From the NCBI GenBank assembly GCA_963801855.1, contig CAWDGK010000005.1, forward strand, positions 1 to 64,000: DNA of 64,000 nucleotides. The letters are read 5' to 3'. Positions 38,961 to 47,775 of this stretch are shown here, in pieces; the stretch's first letter is position 1; each line of letters opens with the position of its first letter. Source of the stretch: JACDAN01 sp963801855. GTDB lineage: Bacteria > Actinomycetota > Thermoleophilia > Gaiellales > Gaiellaceae. Made by a program: the position numbers and the translations under genes. Below the pieces are notes generated by a model that was not told the DNA's origin, did no database searches, and saw nothing but the letters and a program-made list of their open reading frames with translations.

Positions 38961-39869
38961 AGCTCTCGATCGATCGTGTACAGCGGGCGTCCCTCCACGT
39001 CTCGCTGGATCCGGGCCAGGTACTCCCCGACGAGGGCGAGGATGAACCCTTGCACGCCGAGGACGAAAACGACGAGCGCTCCTCCGAACAGAGGCCCCGG
39101 GAAGTCCGACTCGACGATCCAGTACGCGACGCCGTAGATGCCCGAGGGCGATCGAGGCCAGCGAGCAGAGCGTGCCGAGCGTGACGCCGATCCACTGGAT
39201 CGGCTGCGGCCAGAAGCCGGCGACGACGTGCAGCGCCAGCCGTGTGAGGCGCATCGGGGTGTAGCGCGACGACCCTCCACGGGCCGAGTGGGCCACGTCC
39301 ACCTCGGCCACGTTGGCCCCGCCGGAGAGGATCAGCGCCTTCGTGAACTTCTGGCGGCCGATGGCGCCCAGCATCGGCTCGACGGCCGAGCGCCGGTACG
39401 CGTTGAAGGCGCAGCCGAAGTCGGCGATCGTGACGCCCGTGAAGCGGCGGAGCATCCCGTTGACGAGCCGCGAGGGCAGCGTCCGGCCCCACGAGTCGCG
39501 CCTCGCCGCTCGCCGACCGCTCGCGACGTCGCTCCCGTTTCGGACGGCGGCGACGAGCTTCGGGATGTCCTCGGGCGAGTTCTGGAGGTCGCCGTCCATG
39601 GTCACCAGCACATCGCCGCGCGCACGCACGAGGCCCGCGTGCATGGCCGGGTGCTGCCCGAAGTTCCGCTTCAGGCGGACACCTCGAACCCGCTCGTCCG
39701 CCGCGTGAACGCGCTCCACCTCCTCCCAGGTCCCGTCCGTGGAGCCGTCGTCGACCAGCAGCACCTCGAACGGCTCGCCGTCCAGCGTCGCCACCGTCCT
39801 GCGAACGAGGTCGTCGACCGTCTCCCGCTCGTTGAACAGGGTGACCACGACGGAAATCTCCGGATTCAC
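38957..39869 (-). CDS. ArnC-like polyprenyl-phosphate GT2, one frameshift
   Basis: From GTG 39869 (MNPEISVVVTLFNERETVDD). Marks: LLVDDGSTDGTWEEVERV, RNFGQHPAMHAGLVRARGDV, the catalytic VTMDGDLQNSPEDIPKLV and FGCAFNAYRRSAVEPML. The C-terminal membrane pair is HVVAGFWPQPIQWIGVTLGT and, after a shift near 39,150, GGALVVFVLGVQGFILALVG followed by EYLARIQRDVEGRPLY. About 304 residues. Its stop overlaps the SDR start. It would make undecaprenyl-phosphate amino- or deoxysugar. Confidence 0.85.
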
Positions 39870-39880
39870 GGCCTCGACAC

Positions 39881-39886
39881 TACAAT
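39881..39886 (+). promoter_or_regulatory. Possible -10 box in a 27-base divergent gap
   Basis: TACAAT lies 10 bases before the GTG of the eIF2B-like gene, and the whole gap to the divergent GT2 gene is only 27 bases. It could drive an almost leaderless transcript. No clear -35 is seen. Confidence 0.3.
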
Positions 39887-39896
39887 TGGGTGTCCG

Positions 39897-40797
39897 GTGG
39901 CCGCCGCCGACTCAGACGCACTAGACCGTCGGATCGCAGAGCTCCGTGACGATCGCGAGCACGGTGCGAGCTGGATGGCGCGCCAGGCGGTCGAGACGCT
40001 CGCAGAGATGGCCGAAGCGCACGGCGGAAGCTCGGAGGCGCTCCTTGCCGATCTTCAGGATGCCGGGCGCCGGCTCGCTGCCGCCCGGCCGGGCGTGGGG
40101 GCCGTGGCCGGCGCGGTCGGACGCCTGCTCGCGTCCGGCAGGTGCGAGAGCCATCTCGAGCCGGAGGAGCTCAGGCGGATGCTCCAGGAAGAGGCCCTCG
40201 GGCTGACGGAGGGACGCATGCGCGCGCCGGCGTCGATCGCGATCCTGCTGCGCGAACGGCTCGAGGGCTCGAGCGTCCTGACCCACTCTGCCTCCGGAAC
40301 CGTCCGGGAGGCCTTGACGCACTGCAAGCCCGCCAAGGTGCTCTGCACGGTCTCGGCTCCGGTCGAGGAGGGCCGTCAGTTCACGGAAGACATGCGCGCC
40401 GCCGGGCCTCGACGCGGAGCTCGTCGAGGACACCGACGCACCCGGACGAGTCTCCGAGGTCTCGATGCTCCTGATCGGCGCCGACACGGTCTTCCGCGAC
40501 GGCCAGATCTGCAACAAGGTCGGGACGATCCCCCTCGCAAAGGCCGCCCAGGCCGCGGGAGTCCCGACGATCGTCGCCGCCGAGGTGATCAAGCTCGCGC
40601 CGGTGCCCGGTGCCCAGGCGCCGGATCTCGCCGACTTCGAGCGCGAGCTCTTCGAGCTCGTCCCGGCCGACCTGATCACGGAGGTCGTCACCGAGGAGGG
40701 CGTCTTCCGGCCGGACGACGTTGCCGCGCTCGTCGACCGCGTGCCGTTCCTCCGCGAGGGCTACGAGCTAGTGGCCCCCGCCGGCGTGAGCCGCTAG
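39897..40797 (+). CDS. eIF2B alpha/beta/delta-related protein (sugar-phosphate isomerase-like), one frameshift
   Basis: From GTG 39897. The helical N-domain has GASWMARQAVETLAEMAEAH and APASIAILLRERLEGSSVLT; HSASGTVREALTHCKPAKV begins the Rossmann-like catalytic part. After a shift near 40,405 it continues GLDAELVEDTDAPGRVSEVS, LLIGADTVFRDGQICNKVGT and IPLAKAAQAAGVPTIVAAEV. The GADxV...NKxGT motif is typical of archaeal ribose-1,5-bisphosphate isomerase and methylthioribose-1-phosphate isomerase relatives. About 300 residues. In this context it may isomerise a phosphorylated sugar for the polysaccharide, but the substrate is not shown. Confidence 0.82.
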
Positions 40798-41841
40798 CAC
40801 CTCGGCCACACGGTCGAGGTCGCCGTCCGTCAGCCGGTTGTGGAACGGGAGGGCGAGCGCCCGCTCGAACGCGGCGTCGGCGCCGGGGAACGGGCCCTGG
40901 TCGGCGTACGCCGCAAGACGGTGGAGCGCATAGGTGCCGATCTGCGCCTGGATGCCGGCCTCCCGGAGCGCCGCAAGCGCCTGGTCTCGCCGGTCGACTC
41001 GGACGACGTACGCCTGCCAGCCGTGGCGGTCCCCCTCGTCGGCCGACGGTAGGCCGACGATGCCGTCGAGCCGCTCCGCGTACCCGGCCGCGAACCGCTC
41101 CCGCTCCTCGAGCAGACGCTCCAGCCGCCGCATCTGCGGCGTGCCGATCGCGCAGAGGATGTCCGGCAGGCGGTAGTTCAGCCCCGGTGCGCGGATCTCG
41201 AAGTCACCGTGTGGCTCGATCCCGTGGTGGCGGAATCGGCGGATCGAGTCGGCGACCTCGGAGTCGTCCGTCGTGACCGCGCCGCCCTCCCCGGTGGTGA
41301 CGATCTTGCGGGGATGGAACGAGAGGCAGCCGAGCCGGCCCAGCCCGCCGCATGCTCGACCGCCCCGCCGCGCGCCGAGCGCGCCGGCCGCGTCCTCCAG
41401 CAGCGCAACGCTGTCGGGCACCGCCGCCTCGAGCTCGTCCCACGGCGCCGGCCGCCCGAACAGGTGGACGACGAGGACTGCCCGCGTGCGCTCGGAGACA
41501 GCTCCCGCGACTGCCTCTGCCGTCGTGTTCATGGTCTCCGGGTCGACGTCGACGAGAACGGGCTTCGCGCCGGCCAATGCGACCACGTTGGCGGTTGCGG
41601 GAAAGGTGTAGGCGGGGACGATCACCTCGTCGCCCGGTCCGATGCCGAGCGCGAGCACCGAGAGGTGGAGCGCAGCGGTCCCCGAGGAGACGACGACGGC
41701 GTGCTCGACCTCGCACGCGGCTGCGAGCTCGGCCTCGAACTCCTCGACCTTCGGGCCCATCGTGAGCTGCCCGCTCTCGAGCACCGCCGCGACGGCGGCG
41801 AGCTCCTCCTCGCCCAGATCCGGCCAGGCGAGCCGAATCAT
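40768..41841 (-). CDS. DegT/DnrJ/EryC1 sugar aminotransferase
   Basis: Intact, 357 residues, from ATG 41841 (MIRLAWPDLGEEELAAVAAV). It has SSGTAALHLSVLALGIGPGD, YTFPATANVVALAGAKPVL, VALLEDAAGALGARRGGR and the PLP lysine in LSFHPRKIVTTGEGGA, the standard motif of functional enzymes. C-terminal ALREAGIQAQIGTYALHRLA shapes the substrate site. It overlaps the convergent eIF2B-like gene by 30 bases and the upstream SDR by four. It is distinct from the DegT at 35,672. Confidence 0.9.
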   Translation of the reverse strand: MIRLAWPDLGEEELAAVAAVLESGQLTMGPKVEEFEAELAAACEVEHAVVVSSGTAALHLSVLALGIGPGDEVIVPAYTFPATANVVALAGAKPVLVDVDPETMNTTAEAVAGAVSERTRAVLVVHLFGRPAPWDELEAAVPDSVALLEDAAGALGARRGGRACGGLGRLGCLSFHPRKIVTTGEGGAVTTDDSEVADSIRRFRHHGIEPHGDFEIRAPGLNYRLPDILCAIGTPQMRRLERLLEERERFAAGYAERLDGIVGLPSADEGDRHGWQAYVVRVDRRDQALAALREAGIQAQIGTYALHRLAAYADQGPFPGADAAFERALALPFHNRLTDGDLDRVAEVLAAHAGGGH

Positions 41842-42809
41842 GTCGGAGACGGTTGCCGCTCCCGGTACCACGCGATCGTGCGGCTGAGGCCCTCCTCGAG
41901 ATCCACCTGCGGCTCCCACCCGAGCAGCCTGCGGGCCTTGTCGATGTTCGGGATCCGCATCTCGACGTCGGTGTAGTGGAGCGGTCGAAAGGTGATCTCG
42001 ACATCGGAGCCCATCAGCTGTCGGACCTGCTCGGCGAGCTCGAGGACCGTCAGCACCGAACGCTCGTTCCCGATGTTGAAAACCTCACCGGCAGCCTCCG
42101 GACGCTCGAGCACGAGCATCAGCGCGTCGACCATGTCGTCCACGTAGCACCACGCACGCACCTGCGACCCGTCCCCGTGGATCGTCAGGTCCTCACCGGC
42201 CAGCACCGTCTCGATGAACGCCCGGATCGCCCCGCCGCCGATCTGTCCCGGGCCGTAGACGTTGAAGGGCCGTACGGAGACCGTCGGCAGGCCGAACTCG
42301 TCGTGGTAGGCGTGCGCGAGATGCTCGCCGGCGAGCTTCGAGACCGCGTACGTCCAGCGGGCCTCGCCGACCGAGCCCTGCGCGGTCTCGTGGATCTCCT
42401 CGACCTTGTACGCGTGGCGCCCGAAGACCTCGCTCGTGGAGAAATCCACGAGTCGCTCGAGGCTGTCGATCGTGGCATGCGCGGCCTCGAGGACGTTGTA
42501 GGTGCCGATCATGTTGACCCGCATCGTCCGCACGGGGCTCTCGAGGACGGTGTCGACTCCGGCGATTGCGGCAAGGTGGACGATATGCGTCGCACCTTTT
42601 GCCGTCTCCAGGAGCAGCTCCGCGTCGAGAACGTCACCCTGGATGAAGGTCAGGTTCGCGTGCTCACCGAGGTCGGTGGCGCCCATGGCGTCCCGGTGGA
42701 GGTTGTCGTAGACGACGATCTCGTTGTCGTCGAGCAGGCGGCGGGTCAGGGTCGTTCCGATGAAGCCGGCGCCGCCTGTGAGCAGAATGCGCTTACCGTG
42801 AAGAGACAC
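41838..42809 (-). CDS. NAD-dependent epimerase/dehydratase (SDR)
   Basis: Intact, 323 residues, from GTG 42809 (MSLHGKRILLTGGAGFIGTT). It has VVYDNLHRDAMGATDLG, the catalytic VDFSTSEVFGRHAYKV and RWTYAVSKLAGEHLAHAYHD, FNVYGPGQIGGGAIRAFIET and SQVRAWCYVDDMVDALMLVL. It looks like UDP-glucose 4-epimerase/4,6-dehydratase-like enzymes; which one cannot be decided. It feeds the DegT enzyme encoded just downstream. Its 5' end overlaps the divergent SSI-like gene by 12 bases. Confidence 0.85.
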   Translation of the reverse strand: MSLHGKRILLTGGAGFIGTTLTRRLLDDNEIVVYDNLHRDAMGATDLGEHANLTFIQGDVLDAELLLETAKGATHIVHLAAIAGVDTVLESPVRTMRVNMIGTYNVLEAAHATIDSLERLVDFSTSEVFGRHAYKVEEIHETAQGSVGEARWTYAVSKLAGEHLAHAYHDEFGLPTVSVRPFNVYGPGQIGGGAIRAFIETVLAGEDLTIHGDGSQVRAWCYVDDMVDALMLVLERPEAAGEVFNIGNERSVLTVLELAEQVRQLMGSDVEITFRPLHYTDVEMRIPNIDKARRLLGWEPQVDLEEGLSRTIAWYRERQPSPT

Positions 42810-43223
42810 TCGGCGAGTGTAATCGGCACCTTTGTCCTCCTGGCGCTCCTCGCCGGCTGCGGCGGCGACGGCGAGGAGGACGTCAACCCCCCTCAGGCGA
42901 GGACGGAGCTCGACATCTCCGTGTGGCCGAGCGGCCGCTCAGGCGATCAGCACGAAGCGACGCTTCGCTGCTCGCCCGCCGGGGGTTCCCTGCCCGATCC
43001 CGAGGAGGCCTGCAACAGGCTCGAGCAGGTGGAGCGGCCGTTCCTCCGGCCCGGCGGGCAGATCGCCTGCACCGAGATCTACGGCGGCCCCGCCGTCGCC
43101 CAGGTCAGCGGCACCTTCAACGGCGCGGTGGTGGACGCGTCGTTCGCGCGCAGCGACGGTTGCGAGATCGCGCTGTGGGACAGGCATCAGTTCCTGTTCC
43201 CGGTGCAACCCGCCTCGCCCTAG
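42798..43223 (+). CDS. Lipoprotein with subtilisin-inhibitor-like (SSI) domain
   Basis: From GTG 42798: a signal peptide with lipobox LLALLAGC, then a Glu/Asp-rich spacer and an SSI domain. Family marks are ATLRCSPAGGSLPDPEEACN (first disulfide pair region), GGQIACTEIYGGPAVAQVSG and FARSDGCEIALWDRHQF (second pair); four Cys in the domain match the two disulfides of SSI. The residue at the reactive-site P1 position, by alignment to the CPMVYDP loop of SSI, is Glu. About 141 residues. It should be a cell-surface serine-protease inhibitor. It is not functionally linked to the sugar genes around it. Confidence 0.82.
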   Translation: MKRHSASVIGTFVLLALLAGCGGDGEEDVNPPQARTELDISVWPSGRSGDQHEATLRCSPAGGSLPDPEEACNRLEQVERPFLRPGGQIACTEIYGGPAVAQVSGTFNGAVVDASFARSDGCEIALWDRHQFLFPVQPASP

Positions 43224-43236
43224 TCCCTCAGGCCCA

Positions 43237-44202
43237 TCAGGCCAGACGGATCCTCGGGTCGATGATCGCGTAGAGAAGGTCCACGATCAGGTTGCAGACG
43301 ATCACCATCAGCGTGGCGAACACCGTGATGCCCATCACCGTCGGCAGATCGAAGCCGTCGAGAGCGAGCAGCGCGCTGCGGCCCAGTCCCGGAAGCCCGA
43401 AGACGGTCTCCGTGAAGATCGCGCCGCCGAGCAGGACGCCGATGTCGAGGCCGAGCAGGGTTACGACGGGCAGCATCGCGTTGCGCATGATGTGCGATCT
43501 CATGACCATCCATTCAGGGGCGCCCTTCGCCCGCGCGGTGCGGACGTAGTCCTCGTTCATCGTCTCGAGGACGGTGGCGCGGATCATGCGTGTGTAGAGG
43601 GCCGCGTAAAGCAGAGCGAACGTCACCCAGGGGAGAACGAGCGAGTGCGCCCAGCTCACGGGCCCTCCGCACTCCGTCGACGGGTTGATCAGGTCGCAGT
43701 ACCCGCCGAGAGGTGTGAGGCCGGCCTTGTAGCCGACGAAATAGATGAGGATCAGACCGATCCAGACCGGGTGCGCCGAGATGCCGAGCAGCACGAATGC
43801 CATAGCGCTTCGGTCTAAGAGGGAACGAGGCTTCAGAGCAGACAGGATTCCGACCGGAAGCGCGACGAGCATCCAGAGGACGACGCCGCCGACGATGATG
43901 CTCGCCGTGACCGGTGCAGCATCCTTGATGATCTCCGTGACCGGCTGGCGGGTCGCGTACGAGCGGCCGAGCGACTGGTGGACGACGATGTCCTTGACGA
44001 AGTCGCCGTACTGCATCCACACGGGCCGGTCGAGGCCGACCTCCTTGCGAACGCGCTCGACCTGGTCGGGCGGGCACTGTGCACCACAGATGAGGCGCGC
44101 CGGCTCGGCCGGGACCAGGAAGAAGATGATGTACGACACCATGGTCACGGCGATGAAGAGCACGCCGGCCCAGAGCAACCGTCTGACGATGTACCGGAGC
44201 AT
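43237..44202 (-). CDS. ABC transporter permease, DppB/OppB type
   Basis: Intact, 321 residues, from ATG 44202 (MLRYIVRRLLWAGVLFIAVT), six membrane segments and the binding-protein-dependent permease loop EDYVRTARAKGAPEWMVMRS. An N-terminal outside domain (LICGAQCPPDQVERVRKEVG) is normal for DppB. A GTG at 44235 is an alternative start. The usual partners (second permease, ATPases, binding protein) are not in the window, so this is an orphan subunit or the gene order differs from the norm. Substrate would be short peptides or glycosides. Confidence 0.88.
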   Translation of the reverse strand: MLRYIVRRLLWAGVLFIAVTMVSYIIFFLVPAEPARLICGAQCPPDQVERVRKEVGLDRPVWMQYGDFVKDIVVHQSLGRSYATRQPVTEIIKDAAPVTASIIVGGVVLWMLVALPVGILSALKPRSLLDRSAMAFVLLGISAHPVWIGLILIYFVGYKAGLTPLGGYCDLINPSTECGGPVSWAHSLVLPWVTFALLYAALYTRMIRATVLETMNEDYVRTARAKGAPEWMVMRSHIMRNAMLPVVTLLGLDIGVLLGGAIFTETVFGLPGLGRSALLALDGFDLPTVMGITVFATLMVIVCNLIVDLLYAIIDPRIRLA

Positions 44203-44255
44203 CTTCCACCCTGTGAGACTCGGCACTAAGGGCACGGTTAGAGCTGATTAGCAGG

Positions 44256-45488
44256 ATTAATCAGTCGGTCAGCGGCGCGCCGATCCTCTTCGTCGGGGCC
44301 GGCCGTCATCAGCGCCGCGCGCTGTCGCGCCTGAAGGAGCTCGGCGTGCGGATCGTCGCCGTCGACCGGAACCCGGAGGCTCCCGGGCTTGCAATCGCAG
44401 ACGTCGGCGAGCAGGTCGACGTCCTGGACATCCCGGCGGTCGTCGAGGTGGGGCGGCGGCACGAGGTTCAGGGCGTGATGACCTACGCCGCCGACCGCGC
44501 CGTTCCGGTCGTCGCCGCCGTCGCGAGCGAGCTCGGGCTCCCCGGCATCGGGTCGGAGACCGCTCACCTGATGACGAACAAGATCGCGATGCGGAGGCAA
44601 CTCGCCGACGCAGGAGTCCCGCAGCCGCGCTTCGCCGCGGTCCGGACGATCCACGAGGCGCATGCTGCCTCCGACGCGGTCGGCTTCCCGGCGGTGTTGA
44701 AGCCGGCGGACTCGGCCGGACAGCGGGGTCTCTTCCTGTGCCGGTCGCCGGGCGACGTCGAGCGCCACCTCCACGCGTCGCTCGCGCAGTCAACGGAACA
44801 GGAGGCGATCCTCGAGAGCTACCACGCGGGCCTCGAGGTGAACGGCCTCCTCGTCGTGCGCGACGGCGAGCCGGTCGTCGTGACCCTCTCGGACCGGCGA
44901 AGGCCTCCCGGCCCCGGATTCGGAGTCGCGATCGCCCACGTCTACCCCTCGACCCTGTTCGGAGACGCCCTCGAGGAGGTCCGGCGAACCGGCGTCCACA
45001 CCGTCAAGGCGCTCGGCCTGCGGGACGGCGTCGCCTACCCGCAGGTGCTCTGGAGCGACGACGGCGTCGCCCGCCTGATCGAGGTGGCCGCCCGGATCCC
45101 GGCCGGCCAGATGGACTCGGTCGCGCGCCACGGAGTCGGCGTCGACCTGATCGAAGTCGCGCTCCTCCAGGCTCTCGGCCGGCCGGTGCCCGACGAGCTC
45201 GTCCTGCCGAAGACCCAGCAGCCGATGGCGATCTCGTTCCTCACAGCCGACCCGGGCCCGCTTCCGACCGGCAAGCTCCATCGCGTGAGCGGCCTCGAGC
45301 GCGTGCGCGCCTTCCCCGGTGTCGTAGAGGCCGAGCTCTACTTCCAGGAGGGTGAGACGATCCGGCCCGTGCAGGTTGACGGAGACCGCCGCGGCTACGT
45401 GATCGCCCTCGGCGACACCAACCTCGAGGCCGTCGAGCGGGCCGAGTCCGCGGCGCGCCTGCTCGACGTGGAGGTCGGAGCCGAATGA
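44256..45488 (+). CDS. ATP-grasp ligase, PurK/LysX-like (paralogue)
   Basis: The protein reads SVSGAPILFVGAGRHQRRAL near its start; no ATG, GTG or TTG precedes it in frame, so the start (about 44,256) is uncertain. Marks: VDRNPEAPGLAIADVGEQVD, TNKIAMRRQLADAGVPQPRF, LKPADSAGQRGLFLCRSPGD, LESYHAGLEVNGLLVVRDGE and the metal end RLIEVAARIPAGQMDSVARH. About 405 residues. It closely parallels the protein at 36,786. The stop overlaps the deacetylase-like gene, hinting that a deacetylated amino sugar might be its amine acceptor; this is inference. Confidence 0.8.
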   Translation: MNQSVSGAPILFVGAGRHQRRALSRLKELGVRIVAVDRNPEAPGLAIADVGEQVDVLDIPAVVEVGRRHEVQGVMTYAADRAVPVVAAVASELGLPGIGSETAHLMTNKIAMRRQLADAGVPQPRFAAVRTIHEAHAASDAVGFPAVLKPADSAGQRGLFLCRSPGDVERHLHASLAQSTEQEAILESYHAGLEVNGLLVVRDGEPVVVTLSDRRRPPGPGFGVAIAHVYPSTLFGDALEEVRRTGVHTVKALGLRDGVAYPQVLWSDDGVARLIEVAARIPAGQMDSVARHGVGVDLIEVALLQALGRPVPDELVLPKTQQPMAISFLTADPGPLPTGKLHRVSGLERVRAFPGVVEAELYFQEGETIRPVQVDGDRRGYVIALGDTNLEAVERAESAARLLDVEVGAE

Positions 45489-46127
45489 GCTGCGAGTTCT
45501 CGCTCGACCACTACCGCGTCCTGCTCGAGGCGGCGCGAAACGGCGGCTACCACTGGTCGACCTACGCCCAGGAGCCCCAGCCCGGCGACCTGCTGCTTCG
45601 CCACGACGTCGACCTCTCGCTCGACGCCGCCCTCCGCATGGCGGAGCTCGAGGCCGAGGTCGGCGCGCGCGCCACCTACTTCCTGATGACGCAATCGGTC
45701 TTCTACAACCTCGGATCCTCGGAGGGACGCCGCGCGCTGAACCGGCTGCGCGAGCTCGACCACGGCGTCGGCCTCCACGCCGTCTGGCCGGGCGTCGAGC
45801 TCGACGACCGCTTCGACTCGGTGGTCGCCTGGCACAACCCCGACCCGGATTACATGTCCGATCCGGTCGACGGCGTGGTGAACGTCATGCAGGAGCCCTA
45901 CTTCGACCCCGACCACTACCGGTCGGACTCGAACCAGCGCTGGCGGCACGGCTGCCCGCACGATGAGCTTCGCGAAGGCAAGTTCGAGTGGCTCCAGCTC
46001 CTCGATCCACCCGGAGATCTGGGTCTACCCGGGCGAGACGATGGGCGAGACGATGGCGGCGATGCTGGACGCCGAACGCGACCGGCGCCGCGAGCTCCTG
46101 GCCGAAGACCGCATCGACCTGTCGTGA
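45485..46127 (+). CDS. Polysaccharide deacetylase-like (NodB fold) protein, one frameshift
   Basis: From ATG 45485 (MSCEFSLDHYRVLLEAARNG). The NodB-type metal site is visible: LLLRHDVDLSLDAALRMAEL (Asp-Val-Asp after His), ATYFLMTQSVFYNL, and after a shift near 45,995 the distal LLIHPEIWVYPGETMGETMA. About 214 residues, short for the family. Such proteins remove N-acetyl groups from sugars or act as related hydrolases. The TGA overlaps the flippase GTG. Without the shift the frame runs on into the flippase, which is an artefact. Confidence 0.75.
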
Positions 46128-47558
46128 TCGGCAAGCGGCTCGGGGAGCTCGCCCGGCACTCGGCGATCTACGGCTTCGGCTCGCTCGTCTCGCGCTTCAT
46201 CGCCGTCCTGCTCCTCCCGATCTACACGCGCTTCCTCTCCCCCGCGGACTATGGCCTGATCGAGACGCTGATCGCGCTCTCGGCGATCCTCACCGTGCTG
46301 CTCGCCGCCGGCGTCAAGAGCGCCTTCTTCCGCTTCTACTTCGACGGCGAAGACGACGAGGGCAAGCGCCGGGTGATCCGGACGTCGTTCTGGTTCACGA
46401 TGCTGATGGGCACCGCGGGCCTCGTCGTGGGCCTCGTGCTCGCCGGCCAGATCTCGAATCTCCTCTTCGGCACCGCGGAGCACGCGGATCTCGTGCGCGC
46501 CGCCTTCGTCGGCCTCTGGGCGCACATCAACTACGAGCAGATGACCTCGCTCTTCCGCGTCGAGCAGCGCTCGACCGCCTACCTGATCGCGACGCTGATC
46601 AACCTCGTGCTCACGGTCGGAGCCACGCTGCTGCTCGTCGTCGTGCTGGAGCAGGGCCCGATCGGCGTGATCGTCGGGCAACTTCACCGGGACGCTGCTC
46701 GTCTACGCCGGGTTGCTCGTCTACCGCCGCGATCAGCTCGGGCTCGAGCTCGACCGGCCGCTGCTCCGGGAGATGAACCGGTTCGGCATGCCGCTCGTCC
46801 CGTCGGGGCTCTTCCTCTGGGCGCTCAACTTCAGCGACCGGTTCTTCCTCGTGAAGCTGTCCGGGCCGCGCGAGGTGGGCCTGTACTCGATCGGCGTGCG
46901 TGTGGCCTCGGCGATCATCCTGCTCCTCGCGGCCTTCCGAACCGCCTGGCCGGCCTTCGCGTACTCGATCGAGGACGACGACGAGGCAGCCCGCACCTAC
47001 AGCTTCGTCCTCACCTACCTCGTCGCGATCACCTCGTGGATGGCGCTTGCGCTCGGGGTTCTCGCGCCGTGGCTCGTCGATCTCCTGACGACGGAGGAGT
47101 TCCACTCAGCCGAGCGGGTCGTCGCGCCGCTCGCCTTCGCCGCCGCCGCCTTCGGCGCGTACATCGTGGTCGTGATCGGAATCGGCCGGGCGCGGAAGAC
47201 GCGCTCGAACTGGTGGATCACAGGCGTCGCGGCGGCGCTCAACGTCGTCCTCAACCTGGCCCTGATCCCGGAGTTCGGGATGATGGGCGCCGCGGTCGCG
47301 ACGATCGGCGCCTATGTCACGCTCTTCCTCGGGATGGCGTGGAAGGCGCAGCGGGTCTTCCCCGTGCCGTACCAGTGGCGGCGCGTTGCGACCGCGTTCG
47401 GCACGGCGGTCGGCCTGACGGTGATCGGCCGCGCGCTCGACGTCCCTCTGGGCGGCGCGATCGCGCTCGTTGCGGTCTACCCGCTCGTGCTCCTGCCGTT
47501 CGGCTTCTATCTGCCCGAGGAGCTTCGTCGTCTGCGCGCGCTTAGACTTCGCACATGA
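46124..47558 (+). CDS. Oligosaccharide flippase (Wzx-like), one frameshift
   Basis: From GTG 46124 (MIGKRLGELARHSAIYGFGS). Fourteen hydrophobic segments are recognisable, among them RFIAVLLLPIYTRFLSPADY and, after a shift near 46,680, FGMPLVPSGLFLWALNFSDR. VGLYSIGVRVASAIILLLAA and TRSNWWITGVAAALNVVLNL follow. About 478 residues, the family length. It is the second flippase of the locus and should export the lipid-linked unit built by neighbouring transferases. Confidence 0.87.
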
Positions 47559-47653
47559 TCCTCAGCGGGAACATGATCGAGCGGATCCGGAGGTTCTTCG
47601 CTCGCAGCGGGATCGCACCGTCGACACCGACTCGCAGCGCATCGACGCGATGA
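47555..47653 (+). CDS. Small open frame of unknown status
   Basis: An ATG overlapping the flippase stop (ATGA) opens 32 codons beginning MILSGNMIERIRRFFARS. The start motif recalls dCTP-deaminase-type N-termini but nothing further supports this. It may be a real short gene, or the start of a gene lost by deletion or frameshift; the remaining bases to 47,775 contain no convincing frame. Confidence 0.25.
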   Translation: MILSGNMIERIRRFFARSGIAPSTPTRSASTR

Positions 47654-47775
47654 CGGCGAACCGGAGCAAGGCGCGATCTCGCAGTCCGACGGCACTCGAT
47701 CCCGCCGAACTACCTCCCGACCGGCGTCGACGAGCGCAAGCCCAGAAGTAGGTCGCTTGTACGATCCGCCGCGGC

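Noticed and set aside
38016..39869. A GT2-SDR fusion of 617 codons
   Set aside because: The second frame found after 39,150 restores the usual GT2 C-terminal membrane pair and a stop overlapping the SDR start, so a frameshift explains the fusion.
45485..47545. A deacetylase-flippase fusion of 686 codons
   Set aside because: After correcting one base near 45,995 the deacetylase ends at TGA 46125, overlapping a normal flippase start.
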